Positions 25,381 through 33,560 are shown, counted from the stretch's first letter. The stretch: DNA of 64,000 nucleotides from UBA1738 sp045538755 (GCA_045538755.1 JAZQEC010000006.1:47651-111650); one strand, 5' to 3'. Translations and numbers: made by a program. The notes: generated from the letters alone by a model not told the origin.

Positions 25381-25602
25381 ATGTTGCTATTATATCTAGC
25401 CTTTTATTTGTATTTTATTAGTGATAAGAGAAAACTTGCAGAAGCAGTTAATGATGCTGATTATCTTACTGCAACATCTATGCTTTATTCTCATTGGCGC
25501 TATTTAACACATTGGGCATATTTCGACTATGCACGTTACGAAGAGGATGATGCCGAGATTTTTAAGGCAATAATAGAACGTATATTTGAACTTTCAAAGT
25601 GA
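25381..25602 (+). CDS. Small hypothetical protein (doubtful)
   Basis: A 73-codon frame with no recognised family: a hydrophobic start (MLLLYLAFYLYF), then a soluble aromatic and charged part (HWRYLTHWAYFDYARYEED) ending in ERIFELSK. The composition of the second half looks coding, yet there is no ribosome site. A promoter-like TTTACA-N17-TATTAT (25365-25393) overlaps the first codons, so the true start may be further in, or this may be the 3' remnant of a longer gene. The surrounding 25206-25380 stretch is AT-rich and shows no other gene. Confidence 0.35.
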   Translation: MLLLYLAFYLYFISDKRKLAEAVNDADYLTATSMLYSHWRYLTHWAYFDYARYEEDDAEIFKAIIERIFELSK

Positions 25603-25636
25603 CATCATAATTATAAAAATTTTATCTTCATGGGCG

Positions 25637-25665
25637 TTGACTATAGTATTTAATGAAGGTATAAT
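25637..25665 (+). promoter_or_regulatory. Sigma-A promoter of a candidate ncRNA
   Basis: TTGACT (25637-25642), 17 bp, perfect TATAAT (25660-25665). No good ORF or ribosome site follows before the terminator. Confidence 0.75.
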
Positions 25666-25671
25666 ATATAT

Positions 25672-25858
25672 AAGTAAGTTATATGGGTATATGATTTACT
25701 TGTAATTACAGTATTGAGTGCAGCGGCACGGCTTGAATGATTATTTAAGTTGGTGGCGGTGGCGGTGGTTTCTTTGGCGAACGCTAAAGAGATTAAATAA
25801 TGAATAGAGCATAAGTCTATAAAGGCTTTAAGTGTCGTTACAATCGTAGCGGCACTTT
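25672..25858 (+). ncRNA. Candidate structured ncRNA of about 187 nt
   Basis: Bounded by a strong promoter and a hairpin with a short T run (25830-25858). Stems seen: AAGTAA/TTACTT near the 5' end; ATTATTTAA (25740-25748) with TTAAATAAT (25793-25801); inside it TCTTT-GCG/CGC-AAAGA (25771-25790). A GGTGGC-type repeat (25752-25768) is left single stranded. GCGGCAC occurs twice (25723-25729 and 25849-25855), and either copy can pair with GTGTCGT (25832-25838). The alternatives are therefore a closing stem of the RNA or its terminator. No known RNA family is recognised. It runs toward the cotJC fragment, which is on the other strand. Confidence 0.55.
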
Positions 25859-25867
25859 TCATATATG

Positions 25868-25900
25868 AAAAACGCAAGGGTTATACTCCCTTGCGTTTTT
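25868..25900. terminator. Bidirectional terminator after the cotJC 3' fragment
   Basis: A perfect 13-bp stem (25868-25880 with 25888-25900) flanked by A5 and T5. It serves the minus-strand cotJC part and may back up the plus-strand ncRNA terminator. Confidence 0.9.
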
Positions 25901-25910
25901 CCATTTTAAA

Positions 25911-26411
25911 TTATCTTTCTTTTATCCCAATTCCCTTTACAGGTTTGCGCTTAAGTTCTGCCTGCAATCTGTCAAGTGCTTCACCGAAACGCTGGAAGTG
26001 CGTTACCTCTCTCTGACGCAGAAATTTTATAACCTCATTTACATCAGGGTCATCGGAAAGTCTTAAAATATTGTCATATACCGCTCTTGCTTTCTGCTCT
26101 GCTGCCAAATCCTCGAACAGGTTAGTAATAGGGTCTCCTGTTACAGCGATAGATGCTGCATTAAATGGCGAACCTTGCGCATTCTGCGGAAAAACGCCAT
26201 TACCATTGTCGGCATAATATTCAGGTGTATGCCCAGCAAGCCAGTCTTTACCGGTAGCACCGTCAGAAAGCTGGAAAACCAAGCTGCCTACCATTTCAAG
26301 GTGTCCAAGTTCTTCCACACCGATATCGGTTAATAACCCCTTGCTTATATCATCTTTCATAACATATCTTTGAGACAAGTATCTCAAGGATGCACCCAAT
26401 TCTCCGTTTGG
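25911..26411 (-). pseudogene. cotJC: 3' part of cotJC (spore coat Mn-catalase-like protein), cut by a recombination site
   Basis: From the recombination core the frame reads PNGELGASLRYLSQRY, then LLTDIGVEELGHLEM and RQREVTHFQRFGEAL: 166 residues of the CotJC/manganese-catalase family, with the Glu and ExxH-type metal ligands. The family's first 30 or so residues are absent here. Upstream in frame only AYGG precedes, then a stop inside the recombinase gene. The missing 5' end is at 48297-48389 on the other strand. Joining the two at the shared GTATGGAGGA gives an uninterrupted 197-residue CotJC reading ATQYGGPNGELGASLRYL, the expected family sequence. The fragment might be translated from a TTG at 26399, but would lack the N-terminus. 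Confidence 0.9.
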
Positions 26412-27799
26412 TCCTCCATACGCCCGAAATTAAGAAAAATGTTATATTCCTCCTTACCAATTTTTTCAATACGTGAAATTACATCACGCACAGCAAGACA
26501 TTTTTTCTCATTCCCCACAGTTTTCGAGGTTAATATATCCAAGACGCATTTTTCTTGCGGTATTTTTTCTTTCACGGCATTTTCAAGGCGGTTGATTTCT
26601 TTCAAAATCTTTTCCTTACTGTTTTTATATTCGCACAGAGTATCAATGCCATCCTCATACGCCCTCTTTATCCTCAAAAGTTTTTTTCGTTCATTCTCAA
26701 GCTTTTTGCTTACATCGTCAGAATTCTTACAATGCAAAATCTCAAATTCGGCAGGATATGCAATTTGAGAAATCAACTTCACAATTTCATTTTCCAGTTT
26801 TTTTACATTGACTCCACCGTTTCCTATACAACTCCCCTTTGTCTTTTTAAGACAATAAAAATATCCGCCACAATTCACCATAGTTCCTCCGCATATTCCG
26901 CACTGTAAAATTCCTACCAGCCAGCTTGACGACTTTCTGCATTCATAAATTCGTCTTTTTCTTTTTTCCTGCGCCAAAATGCGTTCTTCCGCCGCATCCC
27001 AAAGCTCCTTTTCAATAATCCCTTTATGCTCGCCGTCACTTATTATAATCTGCTCATCATTCCAGTGATATCTTGCGGTTTTGCCGTCAGGATTCCATCT
27101 GACCTTTCCAATATACACGGGATTATTCAGCCAATATTCCACTGTACGATTTTCTATCTTATTCCCACGATGTGTTCGTATTCCCATTTCATTCAGTCTT
27201 CTTGCAATTTCAACTGTACTTTCTCCGTTCACAAATGCCTTAAAAACCTTTCGTATAATTTCGGCTTCACTTTCAACTGGAAAAAGTGATTTATCTCTCA
27301 TCTCATATCCAAATGGTGCAACTGCACACGGCTTCCCCTGCTTAATCCGCTCTGTCATTCCACGCCTTACTTCCTCTGCAAGATTTAGCGAATAATATTC
27401 GTCCATTGCTTCTATCATAGATTCAAAAAGCACCGACATTTTATCATCGCCAACATCCTCCGAAACGGAAATAACCCGTATCCCAAATTCCTTTTTCAGC
27501 ATTGATTTATAGACAATGCTGTCCTCTCTGTTTCTTGCAAATCGTGAGAATTTCCAGACAAGAATTATGTCAAACGGCCTCGGTTTTGATTTTGCCGCCG
27601 CAATCATCCTGTTAAACGCCTCCCGATTTTTTGTATTTCTTCCCGAAATTCCTTCATCGGTAAATATAAATTCATCAGGAATAACATAACCATTTCGTTT
27701 TGCAAAATCAAAAATTTTTTCAAGCTGTGATTTCGGCGAAAATTCCACCTGTTCCTCTGTTGAAACTCTTATATATGCTGCTGCTCTTTTCTTATCCAC
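26384..27799 (-). CDS. Large serine site-specific recombinase
   Basis: A 471-residue serine integrase. Order: resolvase catalytic domain (about 1-150; AAYIRVSTEEQ with nucleophile Ser13, DEGISGRNTKNREAFNRM, WKFSRFARNRED), recombinase DNA-binding domain (about 165-275; PFGYEMRD, GIRTHRGNKIENRTVEYWLNN), zinc ribbon (CGICGG about residue 305, with later Cys pairs), and a coiled coil (about 345-430). GTG start with GGGGTG five bases upstream. Its last 12 codons run over the recombination core into cotJC sequence. No other phage or transposon genes lie nearby, so its target appears to be cotJC itself. Confidence 0.93.
   Translation of the reverse strand: MDKKRAAAYIRVSTEEQVEFSPKSQLEKIFDFAKRNGYVIPDEFIFTDEGISGRNTKNREAFNRMIAAAKSKPRPFDIILVWKFSRFARNREDSIVYKSMLKKEFGIRVISVSEDVGDDKMSVLFESMIEAMDEYYSLNLAEEVRRGMTERIKQGKPCAVAPFGYEMRDKSLFPVESEAEIIRKVFKAFVNGESTVEIARRLNEMGIRTHRGNKIENRTVEYWLNNPVYIGKVRWNPDGKTARYHWNDEQIIISDGEHKGIIEKELWDAAEERILAQEKRKRRIYECRKSSSWLVGILQCGICGGTMVNCGGYFYCLKKTKGSCIGNGGVNVKKLENEIVKLISQIAYPAEFEILHCKNSDDVSKKLENERKKLLRIKRAYEDGIDTLCEYKNSKEKILKEINRLENAVKEKIPQEKCVLDILTSKTVGNEKKCLAVRDVISRIEKIGKEEYNIFLNFGRMEDQTENWVHP
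26400..26440 (-). other. Recombination site 1 (attachment half-site pair in cotJC 3' part)
   Basis: Core GTATGGAGGA on the minus strand (26412-26421). To its left (26400-26411) lies cotJC sequence. To its right (26424-26435 on the plus strand) is the arm CCGAAATTAAGA, which matches the arm at site 2. Site 1 therefore joins a cotJC half to an attP half, as an attL/attR-type product. Confidence 0.85.
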
Positions 27800-27877
27800 T
27801 TTATCACCCCATAAATTATATTAATAGACCATGTTCTTTTTTCATAAAATTAAATAAGAAAAGAGGTTTTGCTTTAA

Positions 27878-28072
27878 ATGAAATTTAATTTATACTACAA
27901 AAACGGAGCGCTCATAGATGAGAAGCAGTTAAAAGCACCGCCATTTAAAAAGCTGTGGCAACGGCAGGAAATTGCGGTTTTATCTCACTTTTTTGGCGAA
28001 AAATTTAAAATAAAAAACAGGCTGACGCATTTTTTGGACAAAAACCAACGGGAGTATAGCAAGTACAATTAA
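27878..28072 (+). CDS. Small basic protein divergent from the recombinase
   Basis: A 64-residue Lys-rich protein with no recognised family. It starts 78 bp from the recombinase start and reads away from it. A GAGG lies 12-13 bases before the ATG, which is longer than ideal. Small basic proteins beside serine integrases are sometimes recombination directionality factors, but nothing in the sequence proves that role here. Its stop codon is inside the hairpin that also terminates pyrR. Confidence 0.45.
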   Translation: MKFNLYYKNGALIDEKQLKAPPFKKLWQRQEIAVLSHFFGEKFKIKNRLTHFLDKNQREYSKYN

Positions 28073-28094
28073 GGATACTCGCCATACTCCCGTT
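28047..28094. terminator. Hairpin between the small basic gene and pyrR
   Basis: AACGGGAGTAT (28047-28057) pairs with ATACTCCCGTT (28084-28094) and continues through GC and AGTA pairs with two mismatches; 10-nt loop. On the minus strand it is followed by a T-rich stretch, so it fits a pyrR terminator. Confidence 0.75.
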
Positions 28095-28105
28095 CTTTAA
28101 AATTT

Positions 28106-28642
28106 CTATTTTTCAAATAATTCTACACTGTCAATTCCGTCTGTTTCACGAAGTCGAACTTTTATAATCTCATTTCGTGAGGTCGGTACATTTTTACCCA
28201 CATAATCTGCTCTTATAGGAAGTTCTCGGTGACCTCTGTCTACCAATACTGCAAGCTGTATTTTAGAAGCTCTTCCTTTAGAGAGTATTGCATCAAGTGC
28301 TGCACGCACAGTTCTGCCTGTATAAATCACATCATCTGCAAGCACAATACTTTTCCCTGTAATTGGAAAATCAAATTCAACCTTACGAAGCTCCGGATTT
28401 TCCTCATTAATAGTAAGGTCATCGCGAAATTGTGAAATATCAAGAGTTCCTACATCAACTCTCTTATTTTCAATCTTAAAAATAGCTTCAGCCAACCTTG
28501 CAGCAATGTGTATGCCTCGGGTTTTTATACCAACAATGCATATATCGTCCACAGTTTCATTCTTTTCGATGATTTCGTGGGCAATACGCACAATCGCACG
28601 ATTTACAGCATTTTCATCAAACAGACCTGCTTTAAACTTCAT
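28106..28642 (-). CDS. pyrR: Bifunctional pyr operon regulator / uracil phosphoribosyltransferase PyrR
   Basis: RNA-binding attenuation protein with UPRTase activity, which senses UMP. The 178 residues are full length. The PRPP-binding loop SIVLADDVIYTGRTVRAALDA, the flexible-loop TLDISQFRDDL and the GHRELPIRADYVGKNVPTS segment are typical. It follows uraA by 17 bp and is cotranscribed. Since uraA has a leader with a terminator, PyrR probably controls its own operon. Confidence 0.95.
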   Translation of the reverse strand: MKFKAGLFDENAVNRAIVRIAHEIIEKNETVDDICIVGIKTRGIHIAARLAEAIFKIENKRVDVGTLDISQFRDDLTINEENPELRKVEFDFPITGKSIVLADDVIYTGRTVRAALDAILSKGRASKIQLAVLVDRGHRELPIRADYVGKNVPTSRNEIIKVRLRETDGIDSVELFEK

Positions 28643-28659
28643 AGTCTACCTCTGAAATA

Positions 28660-30150
28660 TCAGTCATCTATAACTTCTTCTGCAGCTTCTTCAATTTCTT
28701 CAGCTACATCTTCAAAAACTGTCTCTTCCAATTCTTCAGTAACTTCTTCAGCAATATCCTCAAAATCTAAAACTTCCGCATCGTCTTCTTCCACTTCCTC
28801 AGCGATAGCTACAGGAGCAGTTTTCTCTTTTATAAGAAGATTTGTTAATATACCAATAATTAACGCAGTTGCAATACCTGTAATTTCAATTTGTCCGAAC
28901 TTTAATGTGAGTCCGCCGATACCTGTTACCAAGATTGAGCTTACAACAAACAGATTTTTTGAATCGCCAAGGTCAACATTCTGGAGCATTTTAAGACCGC
29001 TTACTGCAATAAATCCGTAAAGTGCAATACAAATACCGCCGATTACACAAGCAGGAATTGTATTTACAAACTCAACAAACGGAGTAAAGAATGAAAGCAC
29101 CATAGCGAAAATTGCTGTCAATATAATTGTTGAAACAGATGCATTACCTGTAATCGCAACACATCCTACGCTTTCGCCATATGTTGTATTAGGGCATCCG
29201 CCGAAGATTGAACCTACGAAAGAGCCGATACCGTCACCCAAAAGTGTGCGGTCAAGTCCCGGATCACGAATTAAATCTCTGCCAATAACAGAACTTAAGT
29301 TCTTATGGTCAGCAATATGCTCTGCAAGCACAACAAATGCAACCGGAGCAAACAAGAGTGCAATCTGTGACACGCCTGTCCAGCCGTTTAAAGGTTCAAA
29401 TCCTTCCTTAATTGCTGATGCCAGCATAAATTCAGGAAGCTTTATAAAGCTTTCAAGTGTTACATTCTTAAAGTTATCGATAAGAGGCGCATAGTTAACA
29501 AGCTGAAGATAGCTGTTGTTTGTAACATTACCGATAATTGTGAAGAATGATGCTGATACATAACCTGCAGCAACACCAATGATAAACGGAATAAGCTTAG
29601 CATTTTTTCCGCCCTTTACAGATGCAAGCACAGTCGCTCCAAAAGCAATAAGTCCGCAAAGGATTGAAACAAGATTATAACTACCTGCCGATGTATTATT
29701 TACATTACCGATTGCTGATGAACAAAGGCTTAAACCGATTAATGCAACTGTCGGTCCGATAATAACCGGAGGAAGAAGCTTATCTACCCAGCGAGTTCCC
29801 ACACTCTTAATTATAAGAGCAATAATTACATAAACCAAAGCCGCAAAAACTGCGCCTAAAATTATGCCAAAGTATCCAAATGCACAAGCACCTGCCAAAG
29901 GTGAAATGAACGCAAAAGAGCTTCCTAAAAATACAGGGCTTCTTTTCTTTGTACAAAAGATGTAGAACAGAGTTCCTGCACCGGCACCAAAAAGTGCTGC
30001 TGCCTGATTCATTGTTTCTGTTCCTGAAATGTTGTTTACTAATGTCGGAACTAAAAGTGTTGCTGCAATTATCGCCAAAAGCTGCTGAATTGCAAAAACA
30101 ATGTTTGCTTTTAATTTTGGCTTGTCGCCAACGTCGTAGATAAGTTTCAT
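28660..30150 (-). CDS. uraA: Uracil permease with acidic C-terminal tail
   Basis: Nucleobase:cation symporter (NCS2/UraA family) with about 12-14 membrane helices in 496 residues. Family marks are FAIQQLLAIIAATLLVPTLV, FLGSSFAFISPL, the substrate region FVVLAEHIADHKNL and the GCPNTTYGES motif. After the last helix (about residue 440) comes a tail of about 50 residues made mostly of Glu, Asp and Val/Ala, with no match to normal UraA, which ends soon after the helices. The ATG at 30150 has GGGAG upstream. Uracil rather than xanthine is favoured because pyrR is the next gene. Confidence 0.92.
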   Translation of the reverse strand: MKLIYDVGDKPKLKANIVFAIQQLLAIIAATLLVPTLVNNISGTETMNQAAALFGAGAGTLFYIFCTKKRSPVFLGSSFAFISPLAGACAFGYFGIILGAVFAALVYVIIALIIKSVGTRWVDKLLPPVIIGPTVALIGLSLCSSAIGNVNNTSAGSYNLVSILCGLIAFGATVLASVKGGKNAKLIPFIIGVAAGYVSASFFTIIGNVTNNSYLQLVNYAPLIDNFKNVTLESFIKLPEFMLASAIKEGFEPLNGWTGVSQIALLFAPVAFVVLAEHIADHKNLSSVIGRDLIRDPGLDRTLLGDGIGSFVGSIFGGCPNTTYGESVGCVAITGNASVSTIILTAIFAMVLSFFTPFVEFVNTIPACVIGGICIALYGFIAVSGLKMLQNVDLGDSKNLFVVSSILVTGIGGLTLKFGQIEITGIATALIIGILTNLLIKEKTAPVAIAEEVEEDDAEVLDFEDIAEEVTEELEETVFEDVAEEIEEAAEEVIDD

Positions 30151-30285
30151 TTTCTCCACTCTCCCAATTCTTAATTTTAGAACGAAAAATGCCTTGTCCG
30201 CAGTAACAGACAAGGCATAAAATTGTTTTCCTGTAAAGTCTCTTGTCGATGTCGCCGCATCAATTTAAAGATTTCTCATTCAACT
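30151..30285 (-). promoter_or_regulatory. uraA-pyrR leader with attenuator
   Basis: A leader of about 135 nt. Terminator: TGCCTTGTC and GACAAGGCA arms (plus strand 30209-30217 and 30190-30198) followed by T5. Further upstream in the transcript a GACAAG (plus strand 30242-30247) can pair with the CTTGTC of the terminator arm, giving an antiterminator. A GATG/CATC hairpin just before it could block that pairing. The layout is that of PyrR-controlled attenuation, though the canonical PyrR binding loop was not clearly found. Confidence 0.6.
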
Positions 30286-30291
30286 TTATTC

Positions 30292-30320
30292 AGTATATCA
30301 CAATTTGCTTTTTTTGTAAA
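30292..30320 (-). promoter_or_regulatory. Sigma-A promoter of uraA-pyrR
   Basis: TTTACA (30315-30320), 17 bp, TATACT (30292-30297) on the minus strand; start of transcription expected near 30285. Confidence 0.8.
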
Positions 30321-30334
30321 TAGATTTTGACAAA

Positions 30335-32107
30335 TTATTTCTCTTCAGGTATTGTCGCAATCGCAAGCTCACGAAGCTGTGCTTCATCAACCAATCCTGG
30401 TGCATTTGACATAAGTTCTGACGCATTTTGCACCTTTGGGAATGCAGTTACATCCTTTAAGCTGTCCGCTCCGCACATAATCATCGCAAGACGGTCAAGA
30501 CCGATTCCGCATCCGCCGTGCGGTGCTGCACCGTACTTATATGCTTCAACCAAAAATCCGAATTTGGCTTCAATTTCTTCTTCTGTAAGTCCCAGCGCCT
30601 CAAACATCTTCTGTTGAAGCTCGTAATCATTAATTCTTATTGACCCACTTGAAAGTTCTGTTCCGTTTAATACAAGGTCATATGCTTTTGCAATAACTTT
30701 TTCAGGGTCAGAGTCAAGATACTTAATGCATTCGTCCATCGGCATTGTAAACGGATGATGCATTGCATCCCAGCTACCTGTTTCTTCGTTATATTCAAAG
30801 AATGGGAATTCCGTAATCCAGAGGAAATTATAGCCTTCAGGAATAATGTCAAGCTGTTTTGCAACCTTTAATCTTAACGCACCGAGCGTTGAGAGTACAA
30901 CCTTATCGCTGTCAGCAACAAATAGTACCAAGTCGCCTTTTTCTGCACCCACCTTTTCAAGAATGGAGTCAACTTCGCCTTCCTTCATAAACTTAGCAAA
31001 AGAGCAGTTTGGTTCATCTTCAACCCATCTTACATAAGCAAGACCTTTTGCACCGATTCCACGTACAAACTCAGTTAGGCGGTCGATTTCTTTTCTTGTG
31101 TAAACGGAAACTGCATTTTTCGCCACAATCGCACGTACAGAGCCGCCATTTTGAATAGCAGAGGTGAATACTCCAAAACCACAGTCCTTTACCATATCGG
31201 AAATGTTTTGAATTTCCATTCCAAAACGTGTGTCAGGCTTGTCCGAACCGTATCTTTCCATAGCTTCACGGTATGTGAGTCTTGGAAGAGGCAGCGCAAT
31301 TTCCTTATCAAGAACCTTTTTAAATAGTGTGCTTACAAACCCTTCAACAATCTCTAAAATATCCTCAACCTCTACAAACGACATTTCCATATCAATCTGC
31401 GTAAACTCTGGCTGACGGTCAGCACGCAAATCTTCGTCACGGAAACAACGTGCAAGCTGAATATATCTATCATAGCCTGCAATCATTAAAAGCTGCTTAT
31501 AAATCTGTGGGGACTGCGGAAGTGCGTAGAACTTTCCGTGATGGACTCTTGACGGAACAAGATAGTCTCTTGCACCTTCAGGAGTAGACTTCATCATCAT
31601 AGGTGTTTCAATTTCGATAAATCCGTTGTCTGCAAAGTAGTCTCTTGCAACCTTCGCAATTTTGCTTCGCATAATTATATTATCCTGAAGCGGTTTTCTT
31701 CTTAAATCAAGATATCTGTACTTAAGTCTTAATTCTTCATTTACATTTGTTTCGTCTGTGATTTCAAACGGAGGTGTCTGCGCTTTTGCAAGAATACGCA
31801 AATCGTCAACAAAAATTTCGATATTTCCTGTCTTTATTGCTGCATTTTTGCTTTCACGCTCTCTTACAACACCTTTTGCCATCAACACATACTCACTGTG
31901 GCAGTTTGCCGCTTTTTCAAAAACTTCACGACTTGATGTATCGTCAAATGCAAGCTGGACAATTCCCGTTCTATCTCTTAGGTCAATAAAAATCAAAGTC
32001 CCCATATCACGGATTTTTTGAACATATCCGCCTACTACAACTGTATTTCCTATACCTTCGACTTCGCCACAATAATGCGTACGCTTTAAGCCTTTCATTG
32101 TATCCAT
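30335..32107 (-). CDS. aspS: Aspartyl-tRNA synthetase
   Basis: Class IIb synthetase charging tRNA-Asp. The 590 residues are the bacterial length. N-terminal OB anticodon-binding domain (RDMGTLIFIDLRDRTGIVQL), class II motif 2 region (RCFRDEDLRADRQPEFTQID), the bacterial GAD insertion, and motif 3 (GGCGIGLDRLAMIMCG). The start ATG directly follows the hisS stop, with GGGGG eight bases upstream, so hisS and aspS are cotranscribed, a common Firmicute pair. Confidence 0.98.
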   Translation of the reverse strand: MDTMKGLKRTHYCGEVEGIGNTVVVGGYVQKIRDMGTLIFIDLRDRTGIVQLAFDDTSSREVFEKAANCHSEYVLMAKGVVRERESKNAAIKTGNIEIFVDDLRILAKAQTPPFEITDETNVNEELRLKYRYLDLRRKPLQDNIIMRSKIAKVARDYFADNGFIEIETPMMMKSTPEGARDYLVPSRVHHGKFYALPQSPQIYKQLLMIAGYDRYIQLARCFRDEDLRADRQPEFTQIDMEMSFVEVEDILEIVEGFVSTLFKKVLDKEIALPLPRLTYREAMERYGSDKPDTRFGMEIQNISDMVKDCGFGVFTSAIQNGGSVRAIVAKNAVSVYTRKEIDRLTEFVRGIGAKGLAYVRWVEDEPNCSFAKFMKEGEVDSILEKVGAEKGDLVLFVADSDKVVLSTLGALRLKVAKQLDIIPEGYNFLWITEFPFFEYNEETGSWDAMHHPFTMPMDECIKYLDSDPEKVIAKAYDLVLNGTELSSGSIRINDYELQQKMFEALGLTEEEIEAKFGFLVEAYKYGAAPHGGCGIGLDRLAMIMCGADSLKDVTAFPKVQNASELMSNAPGLVDEAQLRELAIATIPEEK

Positions 32108-33358
32108 TTATTTATCCCCCTTGAAAAATTCTGCAATCCTACCAAGTTCCCACTCAGTCTGTTCGCCGTTTTCCATATTTTTTAATCTGATTTTTCCGGT
32201 TTCAATCTCGCAGTCACCTAAAACCAAAGTATATTTTGCCCCAATTTTGTCAGAATACTTCATCTGCGGCTTTAAACCTCTGCCAATATGATCAGTTTCT
32301 ACCTTAATTCCGCATTTTCTAAGCTCGAAAGCAACAACTTGCGCTTTTTCCGATGCTATCTCTCCAAGTGGTGCTATATAAAGGTCAGGCTTTGCGTCGT
32401 TTGGAATTTCCACTCCATTTTCGCTAAGGCGTATTAAAAGACGTTCAATCCCAAGTCCGAATCCGATTGCAGGTGTTCTGTCACCGCCGAATTCTTCTAC
32501 CAAACCGTCATAACGTCCACCGCCGCAAACGGTAAACGGTCCTGAAATAATTTCAAACACTGTCTTTGTGTAATAGTCAAGCCCTCTTACAATTCCGCTG
32601 TCTACGTTATATTTTATACCCATATTGTCAAGTGCCTTTTTAAAGCTCTCAAAATGCTCACGGCACTCATCGCAGATATAGTCTAAAAGTACGGGCGCAT
32701 CCTTTGTTAGCTCGTGACAGATTTCCGACTTACAATCAAGTATTCTCAAAGGATTTCTGTCAAATCGTTCCTTACAGGTTCCGCACAGTTGGTCAAATTT
32801 AGGTCTTAGCCATTCTTTCAAGGCTTCGTTATATTTCTTTCGGCATTCAGGGCATCCGATGCTGTTTATGTTAACCGACAAATCGTTAAGTCCCACATTT
32901 CCCAAAAATGTAATTGCAAGCGCCACGACCTCAGCATCAATAGACGGGCCTTTTGAGCCGAATGCTTCAATACCAAACTGATGGAATTCACGAAGTCTTC
33001 CTTTTTGCTTATTTTCATAACGGAAGCATGGCAAACAATACCACATCTTAAGCGGCAAGGTTTCTGCATAAAGATTATTTTGAAGATAGCTTCTTGCAAC
33101 AGACGCCGTTCCTTCAGGGCGAAGGGTTATACTTCTTCCGCCTTTATCGTCAAAAGTGTACATCTGCTTTTCCACAACGTCGGTTGTATCGCCTACGCCA
33201 CGCTCAAAAAGCTCTGTATGTTCAAATGTCGGCACACGAATTTCCTTATATCCGAAATTGTCACATATTTCTTTAAATTTCTTTTCAAGATACTGCCACT
33301 TATAACTGTCCTGCGGCAATAAATCCTCTGTACCTTTCGGTGCTTTGGTAATTAACAT
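32108..33358 (-). CDS. hisS: Histidyl-tRNA synthetase
   Basis: Class IIa synthetase charging tRNA-His. The 416 residues are full length. Motif 1 region (PKGTEDLLPQDS), motif 2 (RYENKQKGRLREFHQFGIEAFG), HisA motif (RGLDYYTKTVFE), motif 3 (PAIGFGLGIERLLIRL) and the C-terminal anticodon-binding domain are present. Ahead of the start are a TAGGAG ribosome site and a short leader without a T-box. First gene of the hisS-aspS unit. Confidence 0.98.
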   Translation of the reverse strand: MLITKAPKGTEDLLPQDSYKWQYLEKKFKEICDNFGYKEIRVPTFEHTELFERGVGDTTDVVEKQMYTFDDKGGRSITLRPEGTASVARSYLQNNLYAETLPLKMWYCLPCFRYENKQKGRLREFHQFGIEAFGSKGPSIDAEVVALAITFLGNVGLNDLSVNINSIGCPECRKKYNEALKEWLRPKFDQLCGTCKERFDRNPLRILDCKSEICHELTKDAPVLLDYICDECREHFESFKKALDNMGIKYNVDSGIVRGLDYYTKTVFEIISGPFTVCGGGRYDGLVEEFGGDRTPAIGFGLGIERLLIRLSENGVEIPNDAKPDLYIAPLGEIASEKAQVVAFELRKCGIKVETDHIGRGLKPQMKYSDKIGAKYTLVLGDCEIETGKIRLKNMENGEQTEWELGRIAEFFKGDK

Positions 33359-33392
33359 AATTTATATCACTCCTATTTTTGCATACATATCT

Positions 33393-33421
33393 ATTTTATT
33401 CTTTTAACGCATTATTGTCAA
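33393..33421 (-). promoter_or_regulatory. Sigma-A promoter of hisS-aspS
   Basis: Perfect TTGACA (33416-33421), 17 bp, TAAAAT (33393-33398) on the minus strand. About 30 bp of leader, too short for a T-box. Confidence 0.85.
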
Positions 33422-33470
33422 GAAAAATCCTTCTTATTTTTACAATAATGCTACATTTTGTATTATTTGC

Positions 33471-33499
33471 TTGATAATATTGGATTTTTGTCATATAAT
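33471..33499 (+). promoter_or_regulatory. Sigma-A promoter of the SpoVB-like gene
   Basis: TTGATA (33471-33476), 17 bp, perfect TATAAT (33494-33499), divergent from the hisS promoter. Confidence 0.8.
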
Positions 33500-33560
33500 A
33501 TATGTTGATATGATGTGTCTGTGCTAAAAGCAGACTCCTGTAATTGATAAGGAGAAAAAG

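Noticed and set aside
25749..25785. A glycine-rich plus-strand reading (VGGGGGGFFGER) from the GGTGGC repeat
   Set aside because: It is preceded at once by a stop, has no start or ribosome site, and the repeat fits an unpaired loop of the RNA.
25650..25877. A 75-codon frame on the minus strand opposite the candidate ncRNA
   Set aside because: It has no ribosome site, runs through the terminator hairpins and has a composition unlike neighbouring proteins. The plus-strand promoter and structure explain the region better.
26384..28072. A complete integrated prophage or transposon around the recombinase
   Set aside because: Only the recombinase and one small gene are present, followed by pyrR and other housekeeping genes. 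No structural, replication or transposase genes occur, and the two att-like sites are inverted, not direct.
33359..33420. T-box or other amino-acid riboswitch before hisS
   Set aside because: The promoter lies only about 30 bp from the start codon, so there is no room for a T-box.
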